Source: Ophiodon elongatus (taxonomy: Eukaryota; Chordata; Actinopteri; Perciformes; Hexagrammidae). From it: 64,000 nt of DNA. This document shows positions 36,295 to 49,100 of this stretch, in pieces. The notes under the pieces were generated by a model. The model saw only the letters and a list, made by a program, of their open reading frames with translations. It was not told the DNA's origin and searched no databases. Position numbers and translations under genes: made by a program. The stretch is from the NCBI GenBank assembly GCA_016806645.1, contig JACSYO010002169.1, forward strand, positions 304,501-368,500. Direction: 5' to 3'. Each line of letters opens with the position of its first letter. The stretch's first letter is position 1.

Positions 36295-37120
36295 AATCTT
36301 TATTTTGTTCAACTATAATTAAATACTTTTATTAAGTAATTATTGTATTCCCAAAAAGTACAACAATGCTCAAACCGCTTTTGGTAGCTATTCAAATTCA
36401 TTATAGTTGTAATTCAGCCATAGAACATATGAACATAGACCATAGATACTGATATAGATGGTGTTTCTGTCCTGGGTACGGTCTGGTAGGCAGTGCTCAC
36501 TTCAGGCTGCGTATCCCGATCATCTCGCAGTCAGCAGTAACAGGTAAACAATACCTGGGAGAAATTGATCAGGGCTAATGTAATGTATCTTACGTCACCA
36601 ATATGGCAACCCGGAAGCAGTTAAACCCTTTGCCTTCAAAATAAGGTGAGAAAGTACAACATCGAGTGACAGTCAAGTTTTTTTTTTTTAAAAGGGGGAA
36701 ATTATATAAAGTGTGTGTGTGTGTGCTGATGACATGCTCTGTATTGGGATCACTCTCCAGAAATCATGGAGCCCATATAGCGTGTACAGTCTTAAATGCG
36801 TTAGGTTGATGAGTTTAAGGAGAGCTTTTGATTTTTTATTTATGTTGTGCATTTATAAAGTAATAGTAAAAAAGCTGTCTTTCAATTAAAGTTTATTTTC
36901 TTTGAATTTGAAATTAAATAATTCGTAAATGTATGTATTATTTTATACATTGTATGAAAAAACGTTCACAAGCCATTTAAAAACTAAAAAGAGGGAATTT
37001 TTATTATATATTTGGACACCTGCTGCTTTATTTTGTTGTACACATCTTTTTTCTTGTTCTTTCTTTCAGCCCCAAAAAACATCGAATCCGTAGACGGAGA
37101 GGTCGCGCTTTTACTCTGAA
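36295..37120. other. tRNA-snapc2 spacer
   Basis: Contains the Pol III terminator T-run (36303-36306) directly after the tRNA. The rest is AT-rich with no recognised gene. Confidence 0.6.
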
Positions 37121-37307
37121 AATATCGCATCGGAAGACGTATTGTTGTCGTTGGATCCGAAGGCAGGCGGGCGGCTTCTTGCAGCGGCGGTCTGAGCTGC
37201 ACGAGACGGGCACAACAGACCTGAGCTGCACGAGACGAACCACGAGTCGGCCTCGTGACCCTTCCAGTCTGCTGTCGGTCCGGTTCGGATCCGCGACGTG
37301 AGTCGAG

Positions 37308-39921
37308 ATGAAGCCGCCTCCTCGGAAGCGAACTAAACCAGTTCGCAACCTGAACCCTGACCCGCCACAGTCTCCGCGCAAAGTGACCTATGGGTGGCAG
37401 CGAGCCGAGCAGAGGAACCTCCTGAAAGCCCTGAAAGCCTTCTACAGGGTGTCTCGAGGGAACAGAGACATCGACTACGCCTACCTGAAAAGATACGTCT
37501 CGACTCGGTCCATTTCAGAGGTACGCGACTCATCGCTTGAGCAACCCTTCATTTGAGTTGGAAACTGTCCTAAACCCTGTCTAGGGTCGCTGTGTGTTTG
37601 TGCGTTAAGGCTGTGCCTCCCTCCCTCCCTTTAGATCCAGTCCGTGGTGGACTATTTAAAGAACTGCGTGGTTTCGTTGGCGAGCTCCGAGCTGAAGAAA
37701 AAGAACTGGGAGGAGAAGAAGGTCCGAAAGCCCATCGAGTTGTGGACGAGCATGGCTTCTGCTATTGCTGGCACGCGCGAGGAACCCATTTCCGCAGCGT
37801 TCTCTCAGGTACTGCAAGCCGAGCCGAGATTACCAAATGGTTGTTAGGTCGGTCCTCTTCTCTGGTTTCTGTTTTGTTTTCGTTCTTGTACATCATGGAA
37901 GTGGAGTGATACAACTTGGAATAACACTCGACCATCTTTGGCTCATGTCGTCCTGGTCCTCCCGGCATCCTCCTCCTCTCCCTCTGTTTCTCAGATGCTG
38001 ATAGTGTCGTCCACAGAGCCGTGCACCCTCAGGAACTGTGACCCCCCTCAGGTCCACAGACCACCCACGGACATGCCTGTTGGTCGCACCGTCCCTTTGA
38101 GACCAATGCCTCGGTTGCCAGTCAAAGGTATGCACCTCCAGTTCCTCTGTCTTATCAAATGTATTAAAATATTGCTGATCAATATGTTTGTAGTTGTTTA
38201 TGTCTGTTTGTAGTTGTTTTGAGTCTCTTTGTAGTTGTTTACGTCTGTTTGTCGTTGTTTTGAGTCTCTTTATAGTTGTTTTGAGTCTCTTTATAGTTGT
38301 ATTGTGTGTCTTTGTGGTTGTTTGTTTGACTTTCCAACAAGAACTGCCACATCAAACATGCCCTCTGCCCGCGCTCAGATGTGTTTCTACTTTCCTCCAC
38401 GTTCCTGTGATAAAAGAGCATATTCCAGCTTTTACAATGTAAGATTTCCTCCCTCTTAGTTGAGCATCCCGTCACCAATGCAGCTCGTCCTGTCATGGTA
38501 CTGAAGACTCCGGGACCAGCCTTGGGCCTGGCCCGACGACTCACAGCACCATCCCAAGTGGTTAGACTGCTGAACAGCAAAACCCCTCCACCCCAGCAAC
38601 CGCTTTCTCCCACAGCTGGAGCCTCACCTGCTAGCACCCCCACCTCTCAGTCTGCTGCCATCTCCTGCCAACCGGGTGCAGCAGCAAATATACTCGCCGC
38701 GCCCACTACACCGCCGCAACCCGCCTCACAGACTGCGACCCCAGTTACAGGACACGACACACCCGGTTCTGGCTCTGCAGCAGTGGTAAAGACTCTAATC
38801 CAAACTACCCAGCAGCCCTCGGAGCAAAGCCCCACCACCATCTCCACCGGCTCTACATCAAAGTCCACTTCATCCGGTCCTCACGCGTCCCTCTCCTCCT
38901 CTGCCACCGGCCAAACTCCGGTCCCCAGCAAGGCACCGTCCTCCGGCACCTCTTCCGCCCCCCCCAGGCCCCCGCTCTCCACCCCTGCCGCGGCATTCCA
39001 TGCCAAGTTTGGTCGCACCAGCAAGTACGCCACCAAAGACAGTCCCAGGGTGTTCGGCGTCAAGAGCGTGGTGGACTTCGAGAGGATCTATCGCTACCTG
39101 AGCGGCATCCACCAGCCCAATGATGACTGTCATCTCACCCCCATGGGTGAGTCACAGATCTTTGTATCTTCTTTCATGAAATAGAATCAATTTGGTCCCC
39201 TACAATACAATCCCAGCCCCCATCACACATACAGCAACTGTCCATTGTAGCTGTCCATGTTTCCGTACTTGTTTTTGTTGTTCTTTGTGTTGCAAACATT
39301 TCCCATACCGCTGCATTGAAATTAACCAGTTTTCCAATATTGTCCTCCAGAGAGTGCCATAATGTTGGACCTGTTGATGTCTCTCCCAGAGGAGCTCCCC
39401 CTGCTGGACTGCAACAAACTGCACAAACATCTGATCCAGGTACAGTGCAGAGGATGACATATTGTGATGGTGCGGAGCAGAGAGACCATGGGACCAGTAG
39501 CCGGTCAGCGAGGTGGGGAGCTGGACCCGCCGGACTCGTGTTCGCTCTGCTCCATTCTGTCGACCTCAAGTGGGGCTCTTCTTTTCATTTATAGATACGG
39601 AAGTTATTGTGAAAGGAAGTCTACGATAGCGCCACTTCTCCCATTATTGTCGACTACGCTGAACCGACCCACCAAACAACGTCCGAGTCTCTGTGTCGCC
39701 TTTAAATGACATGTAACCAAAACGCTGTGGTTTGATTTCATTGAGTTCTACAGACACGCAGACCAGAGACTTGTGGAAATACAAGATGGCGCTATCAGAC
39801 CTGATTAGATTAAATATATATTTAAAAATATATATATCTCGCAAGCCCCAAAGTCCAGGTCACAGTACAGACTGTAGAGAAAGTGTTGAATCCAGAGTTT
39901 AAGGGTAAGTCCATTAAATAT

Positions 39922-39999
<78 letters not shown>

Positions 40000-41640
40000 T
40001 TCAAATCTGAAGATAAGTTTTTGTCGACGTACTTATTTTTTGGTGTTAATTTGCTATTTTCTCAAGCCCTTCAAAAATCGTTTTCCCACTTGACCTGACC
40101 AAGGTTTCTGCTTGGTGACGTTGCTACATACTGTATATAGATATTTCTCTCTCCATAGTCCACGTATTACCTGCAGTAAATGGAGTTTGGAGAAACAGGC
40201 AGGAGGAGCAGCACGGGAGCAAAGCATTGTACTGTTGTGGACACCAAAGTCACACAATGACACAAACAAACTCACCGATCGAGGCGGCGGTAGACAAACA
40301 ACGCCTGTGTTCTGTCAGGTAAAATGATTGTTGGCAATCCATCAGCTTCAGCTCCCAGACATTAAGTGCTGTCTGGTGGCAAGGTAAAGCAGTGAAAATC
40401 TTCTTTAAAAGATCATTAGCAGTTTAAGTGTACGCGAGTACACTTCAACTCACTTTTGAAAGGTCTCTAAAATATATTTTCCTGCTGCTCCCGTCCACAG
40501 CTGCTTTAACTTGCCGTTGGGGAACTGAAGCCGTTCTATCGCTCTCTTCAAAGACACCATTGACGAAAACAGTAATTTTACCTTGCAAGACGGGATCGTA
40601 CATACAACCCCACTTCAAATATCCAAACTACACTTTTGTTGCTCATCGATATCACTTTTTCTCAGACCAAGTATTTACATTTGGCTACTTGCCGATACCG
40701 ATTTGTGAGTACTTAATAATACCATTACAGTTCTAGCAATGACTTTGAAAACATGTTTTTTTTTCAGATTTTCCTCATTTACTGACTGTAACAAATGAAA
40801 TGAATAACATGATGACTTTGTGTTCTCCTGATACAAACAGCACAGTTTGCAGTAGGGACCATGCTACCAGTAAAACAGTTCAAAGAAATATTAAAAACAA
40901 TAAAAATATATATAGCAAAACGCCGCGGTGAATCGGGTTATCGTTGCAGCTGGGCTCTCAACAGATGAGAGGTTAACGGCAGTATTGGTAATAGTGGTGT
41001 TAGATGTGGTGGTGTCCGAGTAGTTTTACGAGTACATGTACATGTGCACAGTATCGGCACATACTGCATCCCTACTTTCAGTTATTTCCAAATTTAGCGC
41101 GGCTAACTTTGACTTAGCTAGTGCTCGCGTTAACCTTGTTGATTAGCCTATCTTAGCAACACGTCACTGCTTTTTTCTAACAACTGAGCGGCCTCTTGAC
41201 AAACCCGCTAGAGAACGCAGGCCGAGTGGCCCTTTAAGTACAGTGTGTACCAACGGCAGACCTGGTGCGTACCAAACCAGCAACGGTATTTGTACAAGAA
41301 TGAGTTTGTTCACTTTTGTACTTTGCGTTGTCTTCAGGTGTACCAATTTCTCTCATCCACCGCTGACTCCAAGATGGCGGGAGAAATGTTTAAAGAGCTG
41401 AAGGATGGACTCTGCGCTCGAGACGGCAAAATAACAAACTGTCAGCAGAGTGCTGCTCAGACTGCTGATGGCAGTGATGTCACGGCCAGCGGAGGGAAGA
41501 AGCTGCAGCCTGATGGAGCTGAGGGCCAATCGTCAGGGAGCGATAACGCATCGGGCCAATCGGGGGACGCGGATGAGATGGGACTCTGCCCCGCCCTCAA
41601 CCCTTTTATGGTGCCACTGAAACTGTTGATGCGCAAATAG
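37308..41640 (+). CDS. snapc2: snRNA-activating protein complex subunit 2 (SNAPc45-like)
   Basis: Subunit of SNAPc (PSE-binding complex), the nuclear factor that starts transcription of snRNA genes by RNA polymerases II and III. Six coding exons join in frame: 37308-37520, 37635-37808, 37995-38127, 38460-39146, 39351-39439 and 41338-41640, giving 532 residues (human 334). Landmarks shared with human SNAPC2 are the N terminus MKPPPRKR, the block PIELWTSMASAIAGT..EEPISAAFSQ, VDFERIYRYLS (about residue 378), ESAIMLDLLMSLPEELPLLD, and the C-terminal CPALNPFMVPLKLLM. Most of the extra length is a Ser/Thr/Pro/Ala-rich, probably disordered linker (about residues 185-370) encoded by the 687-base exon 4. 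The poly(A) signal is probably ATTAAA at 41888-41893. Intron 5 (1.9 kb) has two repeat relics and an AT tract. Human SNAPC2 is not in the SERPINE1 block, so this adjacency to vgf is fish-specific. Confidence 0.93.
38185..38335. repeat. ~21-bp tandem repeat in snapc2 intron 3
   Basis: Six or so diverged copies of a unit like AGTTGTTTTGAGTCTCTTTAT. It is intronic and produces short Phe/Val/Cys-rich false frames. Confidence 0.85.
39927..39996. repeat. (AT)n microsatellite in snapc2 intron 5
   Basis: About 70 bases of AT, a self-complementary tract that can extrude as a cruciform and is prone to length error in sequencing. Confidence 0.9.
40130..40630. repeat. Composite interspersed repeat, related to 21440-22260
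   Basis: Shares several ordered blocks with the intergenic segment at 21440-22260, including ACCAAAGTCACACAATGACA and GTAATTTTACCT. This copy lacks the inserted material seen there and so is closer to the ancestral arrangement. Confidence 0.6.
40640..41078. mobile_element. hAT-like relic (ends ..GCATCCCTA)
   Basis: The right edge TATCGGCACATACTGCATCCC has the reverse-complement form of the GGGATGCACCGATA end seen in ap1s1 intron 1. The left part contains ATCGATATCAC and TTGCCGATACCGATT. It is non-coding, with an approximate left border. Confidence 0.5.
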
Positions 41641-42039
41641 GTCAAAAAAAAAAAGTTCAGTATGTTTAAGTTATGTCCACATTCTATAATTGTACAGTAT
41701 TTTTACGGATTATTTGTTCATCATTTGTCTTTGAGGTTGAATATTGAACCAGAGAATCTGGAGTATTGAAACTTGGCAACAAATGTCTGGTTCATCGTCT
41801 CGTTTACTTCCTGGTTGTTCAGATATGTTGTTGTTATTTCAGTTTTATTTCGGCAAAGTTCTTGTTCAGCTACTTTTATTGATTGACATTAAACACTGAT
41901 GGCTTATTTTGTTAAAGGTCCTTTTTTGTTGATTCTTGACTGGGCTTTTTCAGGACAGGTTTTTAAAGAGACGGAGCGTTTCAGACAGAGAATGAAAACA
42001 TTAAAGCATTTACACATGTTCTAGAAGAAACCCCAAATC

Positions 42040-42351
42040 CAATTATAAACCTGAAAATGAGCATTTTTTTTGTCTTTTATTACTGTTTATTGCATTGTAG
42101 ATCATTTTCTTTGTTAATTCTATGGATTATAAAATGTCACAAAAATAACATCACAATTTCACAGCATAATGTTCAAAAGATCTACAATTTACTATCACAG
42201 AAACGCAGCAATATTCACGTTTGCATAGCCATGACCTGTGAGTTTCTGCTTCTCAAGTTACTAAAATGATTATTCTATTATCAAACGAGTTGCTGATCGA
42301 TTTGATGTCAATTGACTAATTATTTAATTGACTAATTGTTTCAGCTCTAGG
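42040..42351 (-). mobile_element. Interspersed repeat relic (..GACTAATTGTTTCAGCTCTA)
   Basis: The right edge GACTAATTGTTTCAGCTCTA matches, in reverse complement, the left edge of the relic at 16285. Non-coding; the left border is estimated. Confidence 0.45.
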
Positions 42352-42947
42352 CTCTTGGAAATATTTTCTTTTAATATCTTTAAAAGAAGATTCAAATAAC
42401 ACAAAAAGGGTGTCTGTGTTGAGACTTTGCACTGCGATGGCAGCAAAGGCCATTCAGGGACTTCAAATGTGCTTCTAGCAGAAGAAGAAAGGCGCTGGGT
42501 CAAATAGTCCTTTTTGCTTAGGAAGGTTCTAACTGAGTGAAATCGGCCGTTCACGAGTACAAACGATCATGAAAACAAACGCAGATCATGTAAATAACCG
42601 TTGCCATAACTTGGAAATTAACTTCCAATAATCTGTTAAACCTGCTGGCAAACTACGAACGTTACATTGCTGTTGATGAAAAGTGATCAAAGTGGTGTAT
42701 TGATCTGCTCTCTCTGGTGTCATACTGCAGCCTCAGCCCTCATTCTTTTATCTGACTTCAGTTCCAGAAGCTTTGATAAAAGGTTAAACTGGACGAGCTC
42801 TTCTGAGTCATGTTTTTAATTATCATCTTTTCAATCAACTATTTTGTCACATTACAATAAAACACTATCAAGTCAACACTTCTAGGTCACACTGAGTTGT
42901 GTGGTGTTTCATAAACTATTGTCCACATATATCATATTTAATATATC

Positions 42948-42981
42948 AAATATGATATAACATATATGTTATATCATATTT
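42948..42981. repeat. Perfect 34-bp palindrome
   Basis: 42948-42964 and 42965-42981 are exact reverse complements with no spacer (centre CATA|TATG). The sequence is AT-rich, and the flanks extend as imperfect ATATCATATTTA motifs. Confidence 0.95.
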
Positions 42982-43132
42982 TAGATTATAATCTGCATAT
43001 AAAGCATAACAACAAAAAGGGACATGAGACACTGTTAGTGGGAGAATGTATTTAATTCAGCATGTTTGAAACTGAACAATGAGACAGTTTAGTAGATTTG
43101 TACTCTTAATTTACTTCTTTCAATTACAACCT

Positions 43133-43728
43133 TGTTAATGAAGTAATACTATGAACAGGGTCGTTCATGTTGTTAATAAAGTAATACTATGAAAGGGTCG
43201 TTCATGTTGTTAATAAAGTAATACTATGAACAGGGTTGTTCATGTCGTTAATAAAGTAATACTATGAACAGGGTTGTTCATGTCGTTAATAAAGTAATAC
43301 TATGAACAGGGTTGTTTATGTTAATAAAGTAATACTATGAACAGGGTTGTTTATGTTGTTAATAAAGTAATACTATGAACAGGGTTGTTCATGTCGTTAA
43401 TAAAGTAATACTATGAACAGGGTTGTTTATGTTAATAAAGTAATACTATGAACAGGGTTGTTCATGTTGTTAATAAAGTAATACTATGAACAGGGTTGTT
43501 CATGTTGTTAATAAAGTAATACTATGAACAGGGTTGTTTATGTTAATAATGTAATACTATGAACAGGGTTGTTCATGTCGTTAATAAAGTAATACTATGA
43601 ACAGGGATGTTCATGTCGTTAATAAAGTAATACTATGAACAGGGATGTTCATGTTGTTAATAAAGTAATACTATGAACAGGGTTGTTCATGTCGTTAATA
43701 AAGTAATACTATGAACAGGGTTGTTTAT
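43133..43728. repeat. 38-bp minisatellite, about 16 copies
   Basis: Tandem copies of a unit containing GTTAATAAAGTAATACTATG and ending GAACAGGGTTGTTCATGT. Most are 38 bases; about four shorter copies of about 35 bases lack GTT or GTC. Nearly every copy contains AATAAA. It lies about 1.8 kb after snapc2 and encodes no long frame. Confidence 0.95.
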
Positions 43729-45229
43729 GTTGTCTGCATGACCAAGTATCTAAGATGAGCTTCTTTGTAGTCGAGGTGAAAGGTATTTTCTTCTTTTTTT
43801 TCTTGTAATTTTTGTCCATGTGCAAATTAGAAACAGTTACCTGTCCAATCACAGCTTAGACCTCCGCTGGCATTCAATACCGTACTACATAGACCAATAT
43901 TTAGTGTTCTGTTCTTGTCAGAATTAGCAAGGATTGTTGACACTATAGAGTAGGACAGTAAGGGTTGCCAGATTGCCATTGGCAACCATTTTGAGAAACT
44001 GGCAACCAATTATTGGCCTCTGGTTGCCATCAGTGGTCACTACTTTTTAACATATAAAAAATAGGGACAGCAAACAGCAGAACGTGCCCCCGCGTCTCTT
44101 CAGCTGAATGCGATGGGGATTCAGCTGTGTCAGCAGAATCAAGACAGAAAAGTAGAGATGGTGGACTAGCTGATGTCGGTGCCACTTAAGGGACCCACAA
44201 TCTAAGACTTCAATGCTGAGGGGCCCATGGATCTGTGGTGGGAATCGGCACACAGGTGACTTGCTGGATTCATTTGTGAGGAATCTGTGAAGATCATGAC
44301 AACAGCTGCACTACTGCCGGACACATTTACTGATGACGTCTAAGATTCAAATCTGTAAAGTATCAGATAAAACATTGCAATAAAGCTTTTTATCTTTTTA
44401 GATTACATTTTATTTATCAAACTGACATATAACTGAACATACCTTAATTACTCAGAATATAAGGTCACTGTCACAGGGTGTGGTGGAGGAACCAAAGACA
44501 CAGACCAGGAAGTAATAAAGTGCTCAAGGTTTATTTCCAGTGGGACAATGAGGAAATGTTGTGGAGCATTGCAAAATGAAACAATTGGATTAACTCAGAA
44601 TCTACAATACTGAGCGGGCCGAGAACAAGAAGATGCCAAATGGCAAGAGTTCCTTGTGTGGTAAATGATCTGTGATGCAGCATCTGTGCAAGTTCACTCT
44701 GCTGCCGAGGAGGTGCTTTTGATTTTCGGTGTAAACTTCCCATCTGTTAATCATTATTTATTCGATAATTCATCAACAGTGAACAGGTGACAACAGGGAA
44801 ACAAGTGCTCCTGAAAGGTGAAGGTGCACTTGAGGAGGAGCTGTATTGCCATGGCACTCAGCTTGTGTTGACAATAGTGATAAGTTGGCATGCAGAGTTG
44901 GGAGGGAGTTTACAAGTGCAGTTGTTCTTTCCTACAGCTTTACAACATTTGTCTTGTGCAACTTTTATCTCGTGGGCCCTAAAAGTTCTTAATCACGACT
45001 CGTGGCATGTCTTTGACCTTACTGGGAAACGGAAACATAAAGCACTTCTTCAAACTGACTGTCTTTCCATCAGGCTGATCTCTGGTCTGATGATACAATG
45101 TTCATTATTTCCTTTGTGTTATATACGTAAGAAAGGTCAGCAAAATGGATAGTTTTGAAATTGTTTAATGTTACCATTTTCATAGCATTCGGTATCCGTA
45201 TGTTACAATACATAAGTTATAAAAAATGT

Positions 45230-45460
45230 TAATGGTGGAAGTATTCAGATACTTTATTAAAGTAAGTATTACTTCAATGCAGTCCTGCATTCAGAGTACA
45301 GAAATATATATAGAAACAGAAACATTTCAGTTACATACAAATGACATTCAAATGACATTCTTTCCAGTAAAGTTATTTTAATAATAAAATAACCTTATAC
45401 TTCATCAAAACCAATAATCAATCAGATTACTATTTCTATAAATTGGTAGTGGTATTGTAA
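45230..45460. mobile_element. Interspersed repeat fragment
   Basis: Starts with GGTGGAAGTATTCAGATACT, the reverse-complement edge of the element at 24605-25050. A dispersed non-coding relic; the right border is unclear. Confidence 0.45.
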
Positions 45461-46067
45461 AAAAACTATTTTTGTCTCGTGTCAATTGATCCCCCCCAAG
45501 CATTCTGCTCATCATCAAGAAGTATTCACGTAATTTCAAGATCATCATTTTGTAAATAGCTTTATTGCTCTGGAGGTCAAAGGTGTCACAGGTGTCAGAC
45601 TTTGCTTGGTTTTTAAATGGAAAATGTAAACTGCCCAGTGAGCAGTTATGTCAGGCATCAGTGTCTACTAAGTGAACCCTCCTTTACAAAAGCAGTTTTT
45701 ACACCCAATGGGTTCTGTGGATTTAATAGGATGTATTAAGCGTCGCATCTACGTCACTGGTCACTCCACCTGGAGTGTAAAGGAAAATAGGGGAGTGTAT
45801 TGCAATAAATGTATCCTGGACAAGTGGTTTTATATCATGTTCGTTCCTCATATCTGTTAGTCATTCCACCTGTGACGTTCCTATACACCTTGACAATGGG
45901 TATATGCGCTTAGGAGTAGCCGATCCACCAGTGACAGTAGTTAGTCACTTTATGAGGTGAACTTTGACAGACACGTGTGTGGCCATTTACAATTTACAAT
46001 GTTTGGATTTGAGCATTTTGTTTTCTTCATCGCTGGCATACGCCACTGCCCGGGCTAAAATCTGGTC

Positions 46068-46125
46068 ATGTCGTTTTCTTCACATTTCCTGATTATCTCT
46101 GCTCTTCTCATCTGCCTGGCTGATG
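46068..46125 (+). CDS. Mucin exon 1: signal peptide
   Basis: ATG at 46068 followed by MSFSSHFLIISALLICLADG, a short, strongly hydrophobic leader typical of secreted or membrane proteins, ending at donor GATG|GTAAGA (phase 1). No other exon with a suitable frame was found before the gap at 47617, so exon 1 is placed in this gene by position and content. Confidence 0.7.
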
Positions 46126-49100
46126 GTAAGATTAGTGAGAATATTCCACTTGTAAAAATCATACTATTCTTTCTTTCATGAAGAAACGGGACTAAATCAA
46201 AATGTTTTACAACTAATTTCTTTATTGTATCATGTTTATCGTGTCTATTACAACAGATGCCACTTTGTCTTTCATAATCTTTCTAATGGTTTCATCCATG
46301 AATGTGTTAATGGATAGACTAACCAACTATTTTGTTGGTTTTACTCTAAATTTAGAAACTTGAAATAAGGGGACTATTCTTTTAGAAGGATTATCTGTGT
46401 CTTCATGTTTAATTTTACAGTTGATTTAAGGCAAATTCTGCAAAACATGGTTTGGATTAAATTAATTTGCCTTTTTTTTCACTTGGTTTGTGCCCGCCTC
46501 CTGGCAGGAGTTCATCCAATCAGCTTGTTTGACGCAATATGGATCTGATTCTTTCAACTCCAATGTACTTGTTTTGTCTGTTCTCTTAAAGAGCTGTATT
46601 CTGGTATTATTATTTGTTGGTAATTCTTGAGAACAGAGACAAATCCCCACTACAATTGTGTGTTAGGTTCAGTCCTGGTATAGATCCAATGTGGACTTGC
46701 TGTAGGGCCAGTATGTGCGTCACAATGTCATTCTCCAATAGCTACAGCAATAAATGATTTAAAAGTGGTTGCAGGAGATGCAGATACACTTCTTTTTTAA
46801 GGGAAATGGTGAAATCCAAATAAAAAAATTATTATCAACATATTTTCGACAAATACAAATTACATATTTACAGCAATTATGTTCAACACAGTATACTTAG
46901 ACATTTCAAATGGTGTTGGTTTTATAGTTTTATTGTTGGTGATGCTAATTGGTCTGAGGTCTATGTTTGCAAGATTTGATGTAATGCACACAGTGGTGGA
47001 GGAAGTATTCAGATATCTTAATATTAATGAAAGCAATACCAAGCTGTAAATATACTTATGTTATTATGATAATTTTTTCATGTGGAAGTAGCATTTTGCT
47101 GTTGTAGTTGGCTATGGTGGTGCTAATTATAAAAAGGAAGAAAATCTTTTTTTGAATTTATATATTTAAATTTGAGATCTAGAAAGTAACTACCAACTAT
47201 TGCTGTTATGTAGTTGAGAAAGAAATACAATGTTTCCCTCTGAAATATTTTGGGGTCAAAGTATAAGGTTGCATGAAATGGGAATAGTGAAGTTACTGTA
47301 AGTTCCTCACAACTGTACTTGAATACTTGAGTAAATCTTCATAATTACTTTCCACTATGATTGCTCTCCATGCTGCCAGTAAAATATTAAATAACAGATA
47401 AATTATACAATTTCCAGGGAGCCACTAAAATGAACTCGCTAGAGAGAAATCTTTGACAGCATTAACAATATGCACTTAATAAGGCTTTGGTTTCCAACTA
47501 CATGACATTAGAGGTAGCAATCAAGTGACAAAGGAAAACAGATATGTGGAGAAAAATATCAATATAAATTGATTTCCCTGACCTATGCAGACATTCTTTA
47601 ACTAACTAACTGATTCNNNNNNNNNNNNNNNNNNNNNNNNNNNNNNNNNNNNNNNNNNNNNNNNNNNNNNNNNNNNNNNNNNNNNNNNNNNNNNNNNNNN
47701 NNNNNNNNNNNNNNNNCCAGTCCCACTGACACAGTCAGCTCTGAGCCTGCTGGTACCACCATGGTATCTTTACCGACGACTCAAACCGATTCAGTAACAT
47801 CTGATCCTGTGGAGAGCACATCCGCACCTGAGCAAACCAATCCCACTGACAGAGTAACCTCTCTACCTGGCCAGACAACAATGTCACTTGAACCTACAGG
47901 TTCTACTGATACAGCAACTTTTGAGCCTGCTGGTACAACATTGGTATCTGAATCAACTAGTTCAACTGATTCAAAAACACCGCAGCCTGCAGAGACCACC
48001 TTGCTACCTGAACCTACTGGTTCTACAGACACGGGAACGTCTGAGCCTGCAGATACCACCTCAGTATCTCAATCAACCAGTTTAACTGATTCTGTAATAA
48101 CGGTTGTAGTCGAAACAACATCAGACTCTGAACCGACCAGTCCCACCGACAAAGTAACATCTGAATCTGCCGAGACAACTTGCATCTGAACCAACTGCTC
48201 AAACTGAATCTGTAAAACATCTGTGCCTGCCAAACCACACATCACAACTTGAACCAACTGCTCCACCACAGTAACTTCTGAAACTGGGGAGACCACGTCA
48301 ACAACCGACCACACCAGTCCCACTTACACAGTCACCTCTGAACTGGTACCACCATGGTATCTTTTACCGACGACTCAAACAGATTCAGTAACATCTGATG
48401 GAGCAATCCCACTGACAAAGTAACCTCTCTACCTGGCCAGACAACTATGTCAATGGAACCTACAGGTTCTACTGATACAGCACCTTCTGAGCCTGCTGGG
48501 ACCACATTGGTATCTGAATCTACTGATCCAACTGATTCAAAAACACCGCAGCCTGCAGAGACCACCTTGCTACCTGAACCTACTGGTTCTACAGATACAG
48601 GAACGTCTTAGCCTGCAGATACCACCTCAGTATCTCAATCAACCAGTTTAACTGATTCTGTAATAACGGTTGCGGTATCAACAACATCAGACCCTGAACT
48701 GACCAGTCCCACTGACAAAGGTAACGTCTGGACCTGCCGAGACACCATGTGTGACCAACCACCACAACTGAAACATCTTTGCCTGCCGAGACCATCACAA
48801 CTTGAACCGACTGCTCCACTGACACAGTAACTTCTGAAACTGGTGAGACCACGTCATCAACCGGACCAAACCAGTCCCACTGACACAGTCAGCTTGAGCC
48901 TGCTGTACCACCATGGTATCTTTACCGACGACTCAAACCAATTCAACATCTGATCCCTGTGGAGAGCACATCAGCACCTGAGCAAACCAATCCCACTGAC
49001 AGAGTAATCCCCACTCACAGAGGTCACTGAACCTACAGGTTCTTACTGATACAGCAACTTTGAGCCTGCTGGCACAACATTGTATCTGAATCAACTAGTT

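Larger units (their letters stand above)
39440..41337 (+). other. snapc2: snapc2 intron 5
   Basis: Contains an AT dinucleotide tract (39927-39996), a composite repeat (about 40130-40630) and a hAT-like relic (about 40640-41078). No separate gene is supported. Confidence 0.7.
41641..46067. other. snapc2-mucin intergenic DNA
   Basis: The first 270 bases are the snapc2 3' UTR. Beyond it are a repeat relic (to about 42350), a 34-bp palindrome, a 38-bp minisatellite and AT-rich DNA. A 121-codon frame at 44787-45152 has no recognisable domain and lacks exon signals. The mucin promoter must lie near the right end, but I see no clear TATA box. Confidence 0.6.

Noticed and set aside
44787..45152. 121-codon ORF between snapc2 and the mucin
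   Set aside because: No recognisable family, no exon signals, and composition like the surrounding DNA. It would need transcript evidence.
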